From: Streptomyces sp. DSM 110735
GTDB lineage: Bacteria > Actinomycetota > Actinomycetes > Streptomycetales > Streptomycetaceae
Assembly (NCBI RefSeq): GCF_016482685.1
Contig: NZ_JACYHF010000007.1
Coordinates: 1 to 64,000, forward strand
Direction of reading: 5' to 3'
DNA: 64,000 nucleotides
Shown: positions 1 to 9,100 of the stretch, in pieces
Numbering within the stretch: the first letter of the stretch is position 1
Layout of the letters: each line of letters opens with the position of its first letter
Notes under the pieces: model-generated
Databases searched by the model: none
What the model was told of the DNA's origin: nothing
Seen by the model: the letters and a program-made list of their open reading frames with translations, nothing else
Position numbers and translations under genes: made by a program

Positions 1-84
1 CGGGCACCGGGCACCGGGCACCGGGCACCGGGCACCGGGCACCGGGCACCGGGCACCGGGCACCGGGCACCGGGCACCGGGCAC
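1..84. repeat. Heptamer tandem repeat, 12 perfect copies
   Basis: The unit CGGGCAC is repeated twelve times without a mismatch and may continue to the left of the window. Seven is not a multiple of three, so a coding role would give a 7-residue repeat cycling through all frames; no gene start supports that. It looks like a simple-sequence slippage tract upstream of a TetR gene. Confidence 0.95.
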
Positions 85-180
85 ACCATGCCCGAGCGCC
101 CGAGCACGCCGGGCCACCGCGCCCGGGCACGCCCGGAGCGCCGTGACCGGGTCGGCCGGGGTCGCCGCAGCCGTCGTCAC

Positions 181-415
181 CGGACATCACCGGGCACGCC
201 GAGCCACCGCGACAGGGCGCGCCCGGGACGCCTCAGCCGGGCGCACCAGAGCCGCCGCACCCACCGCCACCGGACATCACCCGACACACCGAGCCACCGC
301 GACAGGGCGCGCCAGGGGCGCCTCAGCCGGGCGCACCAAGGCCGCCGCAGCCGTCGTCACCGGGCACGCCAGGGACGCCTCAGCCGGGCGCACCAGAGCC
401 GCCGAGCCGGGCTCG
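181..415. repeat. Imperfect direct repeats of about 90 bp upstream of TetR gene
   Basis: A block beginning GAGCCACCGCGACAGGGCGC starts at 201 and again at 291, a period of 90. Its second half (GCCTCAGCCGGGCGCACCA) appears a third time near 380. Translated in the TetR frame it gives low-complexity Ala/Arg/Thr repeats, so I treat it as non-coding leader or intergenic repeat. No gene is supported in 1-505. Confidence 0.75.
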
Positions 416-505
416 CCGGACTCGGCGGGGGCGGTCGGGGCCGCCCGGCACCGGAACGACCGGGTCCGCCCGGTGGCCGTGAGCGGAGCGATTACGCTGC
501 CGGGC

Positions 506-1174
506 ATGAGCCCGCAGGCCCCCTCTCCCGCCTATCGACGCCTGAGCGTGGAGCAGCGTCGCAGTCAGCTTCTCGACGCGGCGCTGTCCCTCTTCGCGCA
601 CCGGGCGCCGGAGGACGTCTCGCTGGACGACGTGGCGGAGGCGGCCGGGGTCTCGCGACCGCTGGTGTACCGCTACTTCCCCGGTGGCAAGCAGCAGCTC
701 TACGAGGCCGCGCTCACCTCGGCGGCGGACGCGCTGCGCCAGTGCTTCGACGAGCCGCGCGAGGGTCCGCTGGTACCCCGGCTGGCCCGCGCCCTGGACC
801 GGTACCTCGCCTTCGTGGACCAGCACGACACCGGGTTCAGCGCGCTGCTCCAGGGCGGCAGCGTGGTGGAGACCTCCCGGACGACCGCCATCGTGGACGG
901 GGTGCGCCGGGCCGCCGCCGAGCACGTCTTCCGCCACCTCGGCGTGACCGAGCCGGGTCCCCGGCTGCGGATGACCGTGCGGATGTGGATCGCGGCGGTC
1001 GAGGCGTCCTCGCTGATGTGGCTGGACGACGGCAAGCGTCCCCCGACGGACGAGCTGCGCGACTGGCTGGTGGAGCAGTTCACCGCCGTCCTCGCGGTGA
1101 CCGCGCACCGCGACCCGCAGACGGCGGCGCTCCTCGGTGACCTGGCCGGGGATGACCGAGACTTGGGCGCGTGA
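506..1174 (+). CDS. TetR/AcrR family transcriptional regulator
   Basis: This 222-residue protein is a predicted DNA-binding repressor. The N-terminal region, about residues 12-60, carries the TetR helix-turn-helix (DAALSLFAHRAPEDVSLDDVAE followed by AGVSRPLVYRYF), and the rest is a helical ligand-binding domain of unknown specificity. The ATG at 506 was chosen because everything upstream in frame is repeat-derived low-complexity sequence. There is no clear Shine-Dalgarno sequence, but TACGCT sits about 10 bp before the ATG, so a leaderless transcript is possible. The stop overlaps the GTG of the next gene by four bases, so the two are probably translated together. The regulated genes cannot be named from sequence. 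Confidence 0.85.
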   Translation: MSPQAPSPAYRRLSVEQRRSQLLDAALSLFAHRAPEDVSLDDVAEAAGVSRPLVYRYFPGGKQQLYEAALTSAADALRQCFDEPREGPLVPRLARALDRYLAFVDQHDTGFSALLQGGSVVETSRTTAIVDGVRRAAAEHVFRHLGVTEPGPRLRMTVRMWIAAVEASSLMWLDDGKRPPTDELRDWLVEQFTAVLAVTAHRDPQTAALLGDLAGDDRDLGA

Positions 1175-1506
1175 AGAGTCAGGACACCCCCTTCGAGGGC
1201 GGCCCCATGGACGGCCGGGTGCTGCCCGTGCTGCTCGGTCCCACCGGGCACCCCCCGAAGACGTACCGCATCCCCGTCCCCGACGCGGCCGGCGGACCGC
1301 CCACGGTGCTCCACTACCGCCGCGAACCGCTGGGTCACACCAAGCGGCTGGGGCTGGTGCGCGGCTGGAAGTACGTCTACGACCCCGCGGGCGAGCGGAG
1401 CGGGGACCGCCCGCGCTGGCCGTGGTCCAAGCCCCTCCCGCGCCCCGCCGACGACACGGCGCCGGGCAACACGCCGGACGGCAAGCCGGACGACCCGACC
1501 GGGTGA
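1171..1506 (+). CDS. Small conserved hypothetical protein
   Basis: This 111-residue soluble protein starts with GTG overlapping the TetR stop (GTGA), which implies translational coupling. It has a central segment rich in Tyr, Trp and Arg (RGWKYVYDP) and a disordered Pro/Asp-rich tail. I see no signal peptide, membrane segment or catalytic motif. It resembles the many small uncharacterised actinobacterial proteins linked to regulators. Coding is supported by the overlap and by third-position GC bias; the function is unknown. Confidence 0.65.
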   Translation: MKSQDTPFEGGPMDGRVLPVLLGPTGHPPKTYRIPVPDAAGGPPTVLHYRREPLGHTKRLGLVRGWKYVYDPAGERSGDRPRWPWSKPLPRPADDTAPGNTPDGKPDDPTG

Positions 1507-1617
1507 CAAGGTTGCGCCGGACCGCGCACGTCCGGCGCGCGCGTCCCGCGACAGGCACCCGATGCTCGCGGTACGGAGGAGGCGGAAGGTCCGCGGCTCC
1601 GCACCGGAGGTGATGGC

Positions 1618-2661
1618 GTGTCAGGAACGCTTCTGCGTCTGGCCTGTACGGCCGCGGTGGCCGCCCAGGCGGCTCTCGCGCCCGTGCCCGCGGCGGCCGA
1701 ACCGGCGCCGCCGCGCTCGGCGTCCCAGTTGCTGACGGACCTTCAGCGGCTGTACCGGCAGACCGAGCAGGCCACCGAGACCTACAACGGCACCTCGGAG
1801 AAGCTGACCCGGCAGCGCGCCGAGGTACGCCGCCTCGACGACGAACTGGCCCGCGCGCGGCTGGCGTTGAACGGCAGCCGGGGCGACGTCGGGCGGCTGG
1901 CCCGCGAGCAGTACCAGAACAGCTCGGGCTTCTCCCCCTACGTCCGGCTGCTCCTCGCCCGCGATCCGCAGCAGGCGCTGGACGAGGGGCACGTCATCGG
2001 ACGGCTGGCCAGCGCCCGCGCCCGGACCCTGGACCGGCTGACCGGCGCCGAGCAGCGGGCGGACACCGTGGCCAGGGCGGCGCGCAAGGCGCTGGACACC
2101 CAGGAGACCCTGGCGGACAAACAGAAACGGGACCGGGACGGTGTGACGGCCCGGCTGCGGGACGTGGAGCGGATGCTCGCCGCCCTCACCCCGGCGCAGC
2201 TCACCGAGGTGAACCAACTGGAACAGGACGGCGTGACCGAGGCGCAGAATCGTCTCGCCTCCTCCGGCGCACTGGGTCCGAACCGGCCCGCGTCCACCGC
2301 GGGCACCCGCGCGCTCAGCTTCGCGATGGACCAGATCGGCAAGCCGTACGTGTGGGGCGCCGAGGGACCGTCCGCGTACGACTGCTCGGGTCTGACCTCC
2401 CGCGCCTGGGCCCGCGCGGGCACCCCCATCCCCCGCACCAGCCAGGAGCAGTGGTCCTCGCTGCAACGCATCCCCCTGACCGCTCTCCGCCCCGGCGACC
2501 TGGTGATCTACTTCCCCGAGGCCACCCACGTCGCGATGTACATCGGCAACGGCAAGGTCGTCCAGGCACCCCGCCCCGGCGACCACGTCAAGATCTCCCC
2601 CATCGCCGCCAACCCCATCCTGGGCGCGGTCCGCCCGGACGCGCCCCCACGCCGCCTGTGA
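1618..2661 (+). CDS. Secreted NlpC/P60 peptidoglycan hydrolase
   Basis: This 347-residue protein is a predicted exported D,L-endopeptidase that cuts cell-wall stem peptides. It has a signal peptide (about residues 1-28, ending AAAEP), a long charged coiled-coil region (about 36-205) as in RipA/CwlO-type hydrolases, and a C-terminal NlpC/P60 domain (about 228-347). The catalytic Cys is C256 in YDCSG, the His is H304 in THVAMYIG, and H323 fits the third polar position. GGAGG at 1606-1610 is well placed for the GTG at 1618. In this architecture the coiled coil usually regulates or inhibits the enzyme domain. It is a single gene, not clearly in an operon. Confidence 0.9.
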   Translation: MSGTLLRLACTAAVAAQAALAPVPAAAEPAPPRSASQLLTDLQRLYRQTEQATETYNGTSEKLTRQRAEVRRLDDELARARLALNGSRGDVGRLAREQYQNSSGFSPYVRLLLARDPQQALDEGHVIGRLASARARTLDRLTGAEQRADTVARAARKALDTQETLADKQKRDRDGVTARLRDVERMLAALTPAQLTEVNQLEQDGVTEAQNRLASSGALGPNRPASTAGTRALSFAMDQIGKPYVWGAEGPSAYDCSGLTSRAWARAGTPIPRTSQEQWSSLQRIPLTALRPGDLVIYFPEATHVAMYIGNGKVVQAPRPGDHVKISPIAANPILGAVRPDAPPRRL

Positions 2662-2793
2662 CCACCGGAGCGAACCCCGACGTGACCCGGGGCGAACTCC
2701 GCCCGGCCGGATAACGACCCGGCCACATCACGCCCCTGACCGAACGCCAGGTCCCATGATTCCCCCCAGTGATCGACAAGCCCTGGGGAGACC

Positions 2794-3180
2794 ATGCACG
2801 CCCGACGAGCCGCCAGCGCGGTCCTGTCAGCCGTTGCCCTCGCCGTCGCGACGACAGGATGCGGCAGCGGCGGGACCAGCGGACCGACACAACCGGAGCA
2901 ACCGCCCGGTCTCCCGGGTGCGACACCGAACGCGAGCGTGGCGGCGGCCCGCGTGGCCTGCGTCGACGCCTGGGCGGATCTCCTCCTCGCCCACCCCAGG
3001 CACTGGAGTCCGAAGAAGGACCCGACACCCGAGGAGTGCGCGGGCATGTCCGGGGACATGGCGATCGAGCTGAATCACCAGGGGTGGATGAAGGCCGAGG
3101 AGGAGCGGGCCAGGCGGGCCGCCGAGTCGCCGGTCGACGACGGCGCCTCCCTGACGGCGTCCGGGACGGAGCGGCCGTAG
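2794..3180 (+). CDS. Small putative lipoprotein
   Basis: This 128-residue protein has a lipoprotein signal peptide with a lipobox ending ATTGC, so the mature protein would start at Cys23 and be anchored to the outer face of the membrane. A Gly/Pro/Thr-rich linker follows. The mature part contains two Cys residues (in RVACVDAW and PEECAG) that could form a disulfide. I recognise no enzyme or binding motif. GGGGAGA lies just upstream of the ATG. A strong hairpin follows the gene. Function unknown. Confidence 0.7.
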   Translation: MHARRAASAVLSAVALAVATTGCGSGGTSGPTQPEQPPGLPGATPNASVAAARVACVDAWADLLLAHPRHWSPKKDPTPEECAGMSGDMAIELNHQGWMKAEEERARRAAESPVDDGASLTASGTERP

Positions 3181-3207
3181 GTCCCGTGGCGCCCGGACCA
3201 GGAACGG

Positions 3208-3242
3208 CGACAGCCCCGGAGAGGAGATCTCCGGGGCTGTCG
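3208..3242. terminator. Bidirectional hairpin terminator
   Basis: A perfect 15-bp inverted repeat (CGACAGCCCCGGAGA and its complement) with a 5-base loop separates the lipoprotein gene and the monooxygenase gene, which converge. There is no U-tract, as is common in Streptomyces. Confidence 0.8.
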
Positions 3243-3259
3243 GCGGGCTGGGAAGCGGA

Positions 3260-4513
3260 TCAGGCTCCGGTGACCGAGCCCAGGTATGCCGCCGTCTTCT
3301 CCGGGTCGTAGAAGAAGTTCTCGAAGTCGGCGGGGTTGTCGAAGCCGTTGGCGAAGCGGTCCGCGACCGGCTGGAGCTGTCCGGCGGCGCCGATCAGGTT
3401 GAGGATGTGCTCCGGCGGCGGGGCGAGCATCGCGTTGGTCCACTTGGTGACGTGCTGGGCGGTGTCCCAGTAGCGGTCGAAGGTGGCCCGCATCCACTCC
3501 TCGTCGAAGGGCTCGTCACCGCGCTCCAGGATGGAGGCGAGGTAGGCGGCTGCGCACTTGGACGCGGAGTTCGAACCCTGGCCGGTGATCGGGTCGTTGG
3601 CGACGACCACGTCGGCCACGCCGAGCACCAGACCGCCGCCGGGGAGGTGACCGACGGGGTTGCGCACGGTCGGCGCGTAGCGTCCCGCGAGGGTGCCGCC
3701 CGCGTCGGTCAGCTCGACCTTGGTGGCGCGCGCGTACTCCCAGGGCAGGAACTTCTCCATCAGCTCCAGCGTCAGGGAGAGGTGCTCGGTGGGGTCCTTG
3801 ACGCCGTTGAAGACGTCGAGCGGACCGCCGGGTATGCCCTCCCAGAACAGGATGTCGGCACGACCGGAGGTGGTCAGCGTCGGCATCACGAACATCTCAC
3901 CGACGCCCGGCACCAGGTTGCAGCGGACCGCCTCGAAGTCCGGGTGCTCCGGACGCGGGCCGAGCCCGTGCACGTACGCCACCGCGAGCGCGCGCTGGGG
4001 CTCGGTGTACGGGGAGCGCTCCGGGTCGCGGGCGAACATCGAGACCAGCTCGCCCTTGCCCGCCGAGACCAGTACGAGGTCGTAGGTGCGGGAGAAGTAG
4101 TCCAGGTCGCCGACGGCAGCGCCGTGGATGACCAACTGACCACCGCGCTGGGCGAAGGTCTCCATCCAGCCGGCCATCTTGACCCGCTGGTCGACCGACT
4201 GCGCGTACCCCTCCAGCTTGCCGACCCAGTCGATGGCCCGCTGGGAGGGACCCGGGTCGAAGGAGCCGGGAGCCGCGACGGACACGCCGAGACCCTCGAT
4301 CTTCGGAGCCTGGGACTCCCAGAAGTTGAGCTTCAGGTCCCGCTCGTGCCCCAGCGCCGTGTCGAACATGCACTGCGTCGACATGACCCGGCCGGAGCGG
4401 ATCTCGTCCGCGGTCCGGTTCGACATGAGCGTGACCTCGTAGCCGTGCGACTGGAGGCCGAGGGCGAGCTGGAGTCCGGACTGCCCGGCTCCGACGACGA
4501 GTATCTTGCGCAT
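3260..4513 (-). CDS. StyA-like (styrene/indole monooxygenase family) FAD-dependent oxidoreductase
   Basis: This 417-residue protein matches the styrene monooxygenase StyA family: an N-terminal Rossmann FAD-binding motif (G8-x-G10-x-x-G13 in VVGAGQSG) and the conserved N-terminal stretch LALGLQSHGYEVTLMSNRTA. StyA enzymes are two-component flavoprotein epoxidases that need a separate flavin reductase; no reductase gene is adjacent. The gene lies 28 bp after cvnD on the same strand and so is probably the last gene of the conservon operon, a place where other conservons often carry a cytochrome P450. The substrate cannot be inferred. The family call is firm; the link to conservon signalling is inference. 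Confidence 0.82.
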   Translation of the reverse strand: MRKILVVGAGQSGLQLALGLQSHGYEVTLMSNRTADEIRSGRVMSTQCMFDTALGHERDLKLNFWESQAPKIEGLGVSVAAPGSFDPGPSQRAIDWVGKLEGYAQSVDQRVKMAGWMETFAQRGGQLVIHGAAVGDLDYFSRTYDLVLVSAGKGELVSMFARDPERSPYTEPQRALAVAYVHGLGPRPEHPDFEAVRCNLVPGVGEMFVMPTLTTSGRADILFWEGIPGGPLDVFNGVKDPTEHLSLTLELMEKFLPWEYARATKVELTDAGGTLAGRYAPTVRNPVGHLPGGGLVLGVADVVVANDPITGQGSNSASKCAAAYLASILERGDEPFDEEWMRATFDRYWDTAQHVTKWTNAMLAPPPEHILNLIGAAGQLQPVADRFANGFDNPADFENFFYDPEKTAAYLGSVTGA

Positions 4514-4541
4514 ACGGGGGTGTCTCCTACGGGGGCTGGGA

Positions 4542-5207
4542 CTACTCGGGGGTGACGTCCAGCGCGTGGCCCACCAGGGCCAGCAGCGTCTCGATGGCCG
4601 AGATCCGGCGCCGGGCGTCCATGATCATGACAGGGATGTGCGCCGGAATGGTCAGCGCCTCCCGCACGTCCTCCGGCTCGAAGCTCTCCGTGCCGTCGAA
4701 GTGGTTGACCGCGACCACGTAGGGCAGGCCGCAGCTCTCGAAGTAGTCCAGCGCCGGGAAGCAGTCCTTGAGCCGCCGGGTGTCGGCCAGGACCACGGCG
4801 CCTATCGCGCCGCGCACCAGGTCGTCCCACATGAACCAGAACCGCTGCTGGCCCGGCGTACCGAACAGGTAGAGCACCAGGTCGTCGTCGAGCGTGATGC
4901 GGCCGAAGTCCATCGCCACGGTGGTGGACGTCTTGCCCGGGGTGGCGGTGAGGTCGTCGGTGTCCTCGCTCGCCTGGGTCATCAGGGCTTCGGTCTGCAG
5001 CGGAGTGATCTCCGAGACCGCCGTGACCAGGGTGGTCTTGCCCACGCCGAAGCCGCCCGCCACCACGATCTTGGTGGCGACGGGGGCGCGGCTGCGGTCC
5101 TGCTGCCAGGACTGCGGGTTCTCGTCGGGATCGGCGGTCCCGACGAGGGCGGAGACGGTGGAGACGTTCCCGACGGAGGCGGTGGCGTCAGAGACGACGG
5201 AGTCCAC
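4542..5207 (-). CDS. cvnD: CvnD: conservon Ras-like small GTPase
   Basis: This 221-residue GTP-binding protein belongs to the ATP/GTP-binding family that is the fourth member of Streptomyces conservons and is related to MglA-type bacterial Ras-like GTPases. The P-loop GGFGVGKTT is at residues 51-59, the switch region LYLFGTPGQQRF stands in place of the classical DxxG, and VAVNHFDG resembles the NKxD base-recognition motif. The first 40 residues are Ser/Thr/Ala-rich and probably disordered. It starts with GTG 20 bases inside the end of cvnC. Conservon GTPases are proposed to switch in a membrane complex with CvnA, B and C. Confidence 0.92.
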   Translation of the reverse strand: MDSVVSDATASVGNVSTVSALVGTADPDENPQSWQQDRSRAPVATKIVVAGGFGVGKTTLVTAVSEITPLQTEALMTQASEDTDDLTATPGKTSTTVAMDFGRITLDDDLVLYLFGTPGQQRFWFMWDDLVRGAIGAVVLADTRRLKDCFPALDYFESCGLPYVVAVNHFDGTESFEPEDVREALTIPAHIPVMIMDARRRISAIETLLALVGHALDVTPE

Positions 5208-5628
5208 TCAGCACCCTTTCCAGCAGAGCGCGGTCCGGACGGCCGGTGCCGTGACCGGTTCCGGTGCCGTACACACGGATCTTTCCCTGGTCCGCGAGGT
5301 CGCTCAGGAGCACCCGGACCACGCCGAGCGGCATGCTCAGCAGCGCGGCGATCTCGGCCACCGTGCGCATACGGCGGCACAGTTCGACGATGGCCAGCAT
5401 CTCGGGCATGACCCGGGCGCCGGTGGAGCCATTCGTCAGTTCCTTGCGCTCCTCGGGGGCGTCGATGGCCGCCGTGGTGGCCACGAACGTCTCCACCAGG
5501 AGGACGTGGCCGAAGCGGGTGCGCCCGCCGGTGAGCGAGTAGGGGCGCACGCGCGCGGCCTTGCGGTCGCCGCCGCGCACGGGAAGCTGCCCCTTCTTGG
5601 CCTTGTTCCTCGTCTCCGTCCTGCTCAT
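5188..5628 (-). CDS. cvnC: CvnC: conservon DUF742 protein
   Basis: This 146-residue protein is the DUF742 member of the conservon. It has a basic N-terminus (about 1-30), then the conserved VRPYSLTGGRTR motif, and a winged-helix-like C-terminal half (residues about 75-125, including MPLGVVRVLLSDLADQGKI). The ATG at 5628 overlaps the cvnB stop (ATGA), which supports this start over longer in-frame extensions. The 3' end overlaps cvnD. It is expected to act with CvnB and CvnD downstream of the CvnA kinase; its molecular role is not established. Confidence 0.9.
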   Translation of the reverse strand: MSRTETRNKAKKGQLPVRGGDRKAARVRPYSLTGGRTRFGHVLLVETFVATTAAIDAPEERKELTNGSTGARVMPEMLAIVELCRRMRTVAEIAALLSMPLGVVRVLLSDLADQGKIRVYGTGTGHGTGRPDRALLERVLSGLRRL

Positions 5629-6122
5629 CGGCCGCTCCCCGTCGTCTCGGACTCCAGCGATTTCCTCAGCTCGCTGCGGAGTTCGGGCGTGAGCACGTGT
5701 CCGGCACGGCCGACGAACAGGGCCATGTGGTACGCCACGACGCTCATGTCGCACTCGGCGGAGCCGTGCACGCCGAGCAGCGAACCGTCGCTGATCGACA
5801 TGACGAACAGGCTTCCCTCGTCCATCGCGACCATCGTGTGCTTGACCCCGCCGGAGTCCATCAGCTTGGCGGCGCCGACGGTGAGGCTGCCGATGCCGGA
5901 GACGATGGTGGCGAGGTCGGCGGCGCTGCCGCGCGGACCCTTGGCAGGGCGTACCTGCCGGGACTCCTCCGCCCGCTCGGGGTCGGACGACAGAAGCAGC
6001 AGGCCGTCGGAGGAGACGACCGCCACGGACTGGATGCCGGGTACTTCCTCGACCAGGTTGGTCAGCAGCCAGTGCAGGTTGCGGGCTTCACTGCTCAGTC
6101 CGTAGGTACTGGGCGTGGTCAA
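5625..6122 (-). CDS. cvnB: CvnB: roadblock/LC7 domain protein
   Basis: This 165-residue protein carries a roadblock/LC7 fold (about residues 10-125), the family that acts as regulator or GAP of small Ras-like GTPases such as MglA. Typical segments are LVEEVPGIQSVAVVSSDGLL and the later DEGSLFVMSISDGSLLGV. The start appears to be TTG at 6122, overlapping the cvnA stop as TTGA; other in-frame starts are further in and would truncate the first helix. It overlaps cvnC by four bases. In the conservon model it pairs with the GTPase CvnD. Confidence 0.9.
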   Translation of the reverse strand: MTTPSTYGLSSEARNLHWLLTNLVEEVPGIQSVAVVSSDGLLLLSSDPERAEESRQVRPAKGPRGSAADLATIVSGIGSLTVGAAKLMDSGGVKHTMVAMDEGSLFVMSISDGSLLGVHGSAECDMSVVAYHMALFVGRAGHVLTPELRSELRKSLESETTGSGR

Positions 6123-9100
6123 CTGCTTGCCTCCTCGGCTGGGCCCCCCGTGGCTTCTTCGACGTGTTCGCCGGTGGCGGGCCGCTCGTTCCGGTCCGTC
6201 TGGTCGGCGATCTCCGCTTCCACATCCCGGTAGCCGGCCTGGGCTCCGCGGCGGAATCCGCCGAGCCTGCGGCGCAGTGCCTCGGCGTCGACGCTTCCGC
6301 CGCGCGGAGCCACCGGCGCCTCGGGTGCGGTGATCTTGGGTGTGCGCTTGGGGAGTCCCTTGGCCGTCAGCCGGTCCTCCGCCTCCGTCTCGTCCGCCGC
6401 GCGGTCGTGAGCGGTCCCCTCCCCAGGGGCGTCACCTGACCTCGGGGCGGGGATACGCGCCTGCGGCACGGACTCGCTCCGCTCGTGCTCGGCACCGGAC
6501 GACGCGGCGCCGGCGCCGGGCCAGTCGTCGCCCTGCGCCCGGCGGGTGACGCGCTCGGCGGCGATGCCGGACGACTCGTCCGACGCGCCGGGCCAGTCGT
6601 CGCCGTCACCGGACCGGTCGGCACCGGCGCCGGGCCAGTCGTCGTCCCCGCCGGACCGCGAGGCACGCGCGCCGGAGGGCGCAGCGGCGTCGGACCGGTC
6701 AGCGTCGGCGCCGGGCCAGTCGTCGTCCTGAGCCCGGCGGGTGGCGCGCTCGGCGGCGGTGCCGGACGGCTCGTCCGACGCGCCGGGCCAGTCATCGTCC
6801 CCGCCAGACCGCGCGGCGCGCGCGCCGGAGGGCGCGGCAGCGTCGGACTGGTCAGCGTCGGCGCCGGGCCAGTCATCGTCCCCGTCGGACCGCGCGGCAC
6901 GCGCCCCGGAAGGCGCGGCGGCGTCGGACCGGTCGGCATCCGTGCCGGGCCAGTCGTCGTCCGGAGCGGACCGGGCCGGCCGCGGCACGGAAGGCGCGGC
7001 AGCGGTCTCCGACCGCTCGCCCGACGCACCGGGCCAGTCGTCGCCGTCGCCGGACCGCGCGCCACGCGCGCCAGAAGGCGCGGCAGCGTCGGACCGGTCG
7101 GCACCAGTGGGCCAGTCATCGTCCTCGCCGGACCGGGCCGGACGCGGCACGGAAGGCGCGGCAGCGGTCTCCGACCGCTCGTCCGACGCACCGGGCCAGT
7201 CATCGTCACCGCCGGACCGCGCGGCGCGCGCGCCGGAGGGCGCAGCGGCGTCGGACCGGTCGGCACCGGCGCCGGGCCAGTCGTCGTCCCCGCCGGAAGG
7301 CGTGGCCGCGGGTCCGCCGGGCCAGTCGTCGGGGCGGGCTGCGCGGGCGGCGAGGCGCTGGGCGCGGGCGATGCGGCCGGAGCCCTCGCCCGACGGCCTG
7401 GCTTCCTCGACCGGCCGAACGGCGTCCGCGTCGGCGTCCCCGTCCGTGGCTGCGGCATCAGCGGACGCGGCACCGGCAGCCCCGTCCTCGGTGTCCGTCT
7501 CCGGGAGCAGCAGCTCCATCGTGGTCTCGGTGACCAGCGGCGGTACGCGTCCGGCGGAGCCGTCCCGCGCCTCGTTCTCCCGTACCGCCTTCTCCGCGAG
7601 GGCGACCAGCGGGTCGGCGCCCTTGTCGCGACCGCGCAGGACGTTGGAGTTGGCCTCCGCGTCGGCGCCGGGCAGCGAGAAGGACTGGGTGACGTCGCGC
7701 CGGGTGGAGGGGTGCGGGATCGCGGCGACCGGGGTCTCCGCGAGCAGCGCCTCGGGCAGGACGACGACCGCCGCCACTCCCCCCTGCTTCTGCTCGCGCA
7801 GCTTCACGCGGATGCCGTGCCGGTGGGCGAGCCGGGCCACCACGTACAGACCGAGACCGAGACCCTCGGCGCCCTCCTGCTCGTACGGCGACTCCGGGTC
7901 GAACTCCGCGAGGCGGGCGTTGAGCCGGTCCATGCGCTCGGTGGTCATGCCGATGCCCTCGTCCTGGACGGAGAGCATGACCTCGCCGGACTCCAGCATC
8001 CAGCCGGAGACCTCGACGGGCAGGTCGGGCGGGGAGAACGAGCTGGCGTTCTCCATGAGTTCGGCGAGCAGATGGGAGAGGTCGTCGGCGGCGAACCCAG
8101 CCACATGGGCGTGCGGGGGCAGCGCGGCGATACGGACACGCTCGTAGCGCTCGATCTCGCTGACGGCCGCGCGGACCACGTCGACCAGCGGGACCGGACC
8201 GGGGTGCGGCAGGACGTGCTCGGTGCCGGAGAGGACGAGCAGGTTCTCGCTGTGGCGGCGCATGACCGTGGCGAAGTGGTCCAGCTTGAACAGCGTGGCC
8301 AGCCGCTCGGGGTCCTGCTCGCGCTCCTCCAGACCCTCGATGACCGAGAGCTGGCGCTCGACGAGACCGAGGGTGCGCAGCGCGAGGTTGACGAAGGTGC
8401 CGCCGATGCTGGTCCGCAGCCGCTCCAACTGGGCGGAGGACTCGGACAGTTCGGTACGGAGCTGCTCGCGCGCGTCGGCCATCTTCTGCCGCTGGCCGAC
8501 CAGGTGCTTGCGGTCGGTCTCCAGCGTGCCGACCCGCTCGTGCAGCGCGACGGCGTGCGCGTGCAGCGCGTTGACGGAGCGGACGACCTGGGCGAACTCG
8601 TCGTTGCGCCCGGTGAAGGCGATCGGCTGCTCGGTCGTCGGGTCCTCGGCGCCGGCCAGCCGGGCCGAGCCGCGGCGCAGCACGGACAGCGGGCGGGTCA
8701 GCGTGCGGGCCATGCCGGTGGCGATGCCGACGGTGACCAGCAGCAGCACGCCGAGCGCGGCGACGCGGATCTCCAGCGCGGTGACGTCGTCGTCCCGCAT
8801 CCGGGCGAGGTCCTTGGTGCGCCGGTCGTAGAGGGACTGCTCGGCGCCGCGCATCAGGTCGACGCGGGCGGAGAGCGTGGCGTCCAGCTTCTTGGGGCTG
8901 GTGTTCAGCTCGCTGTCGCCGAGGGTCGGCTGGTCGGTGAGGGTGGCGAGGTACTTCTCGGCGGAGTTGACCTCGCCGCCGGTCACCGTGGAGTCGAAGG
9001 AGGTGACCGCCTGCTTGGTGCCGGTGGCGCGGAAGTCCGCGAGGGAGGCGTCGGCGCGCAGCCGGGCCTGCTGGGCGGCGGCGGTGAGCGCGTCGCGCTG

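Noticed and set aside
143..505. N-terminal extension of the TetR protein through the repeat region
   Set aside because: The added residues are repeat-derived low complexity; the TetR family begins close to residue 1 from ATG 506.
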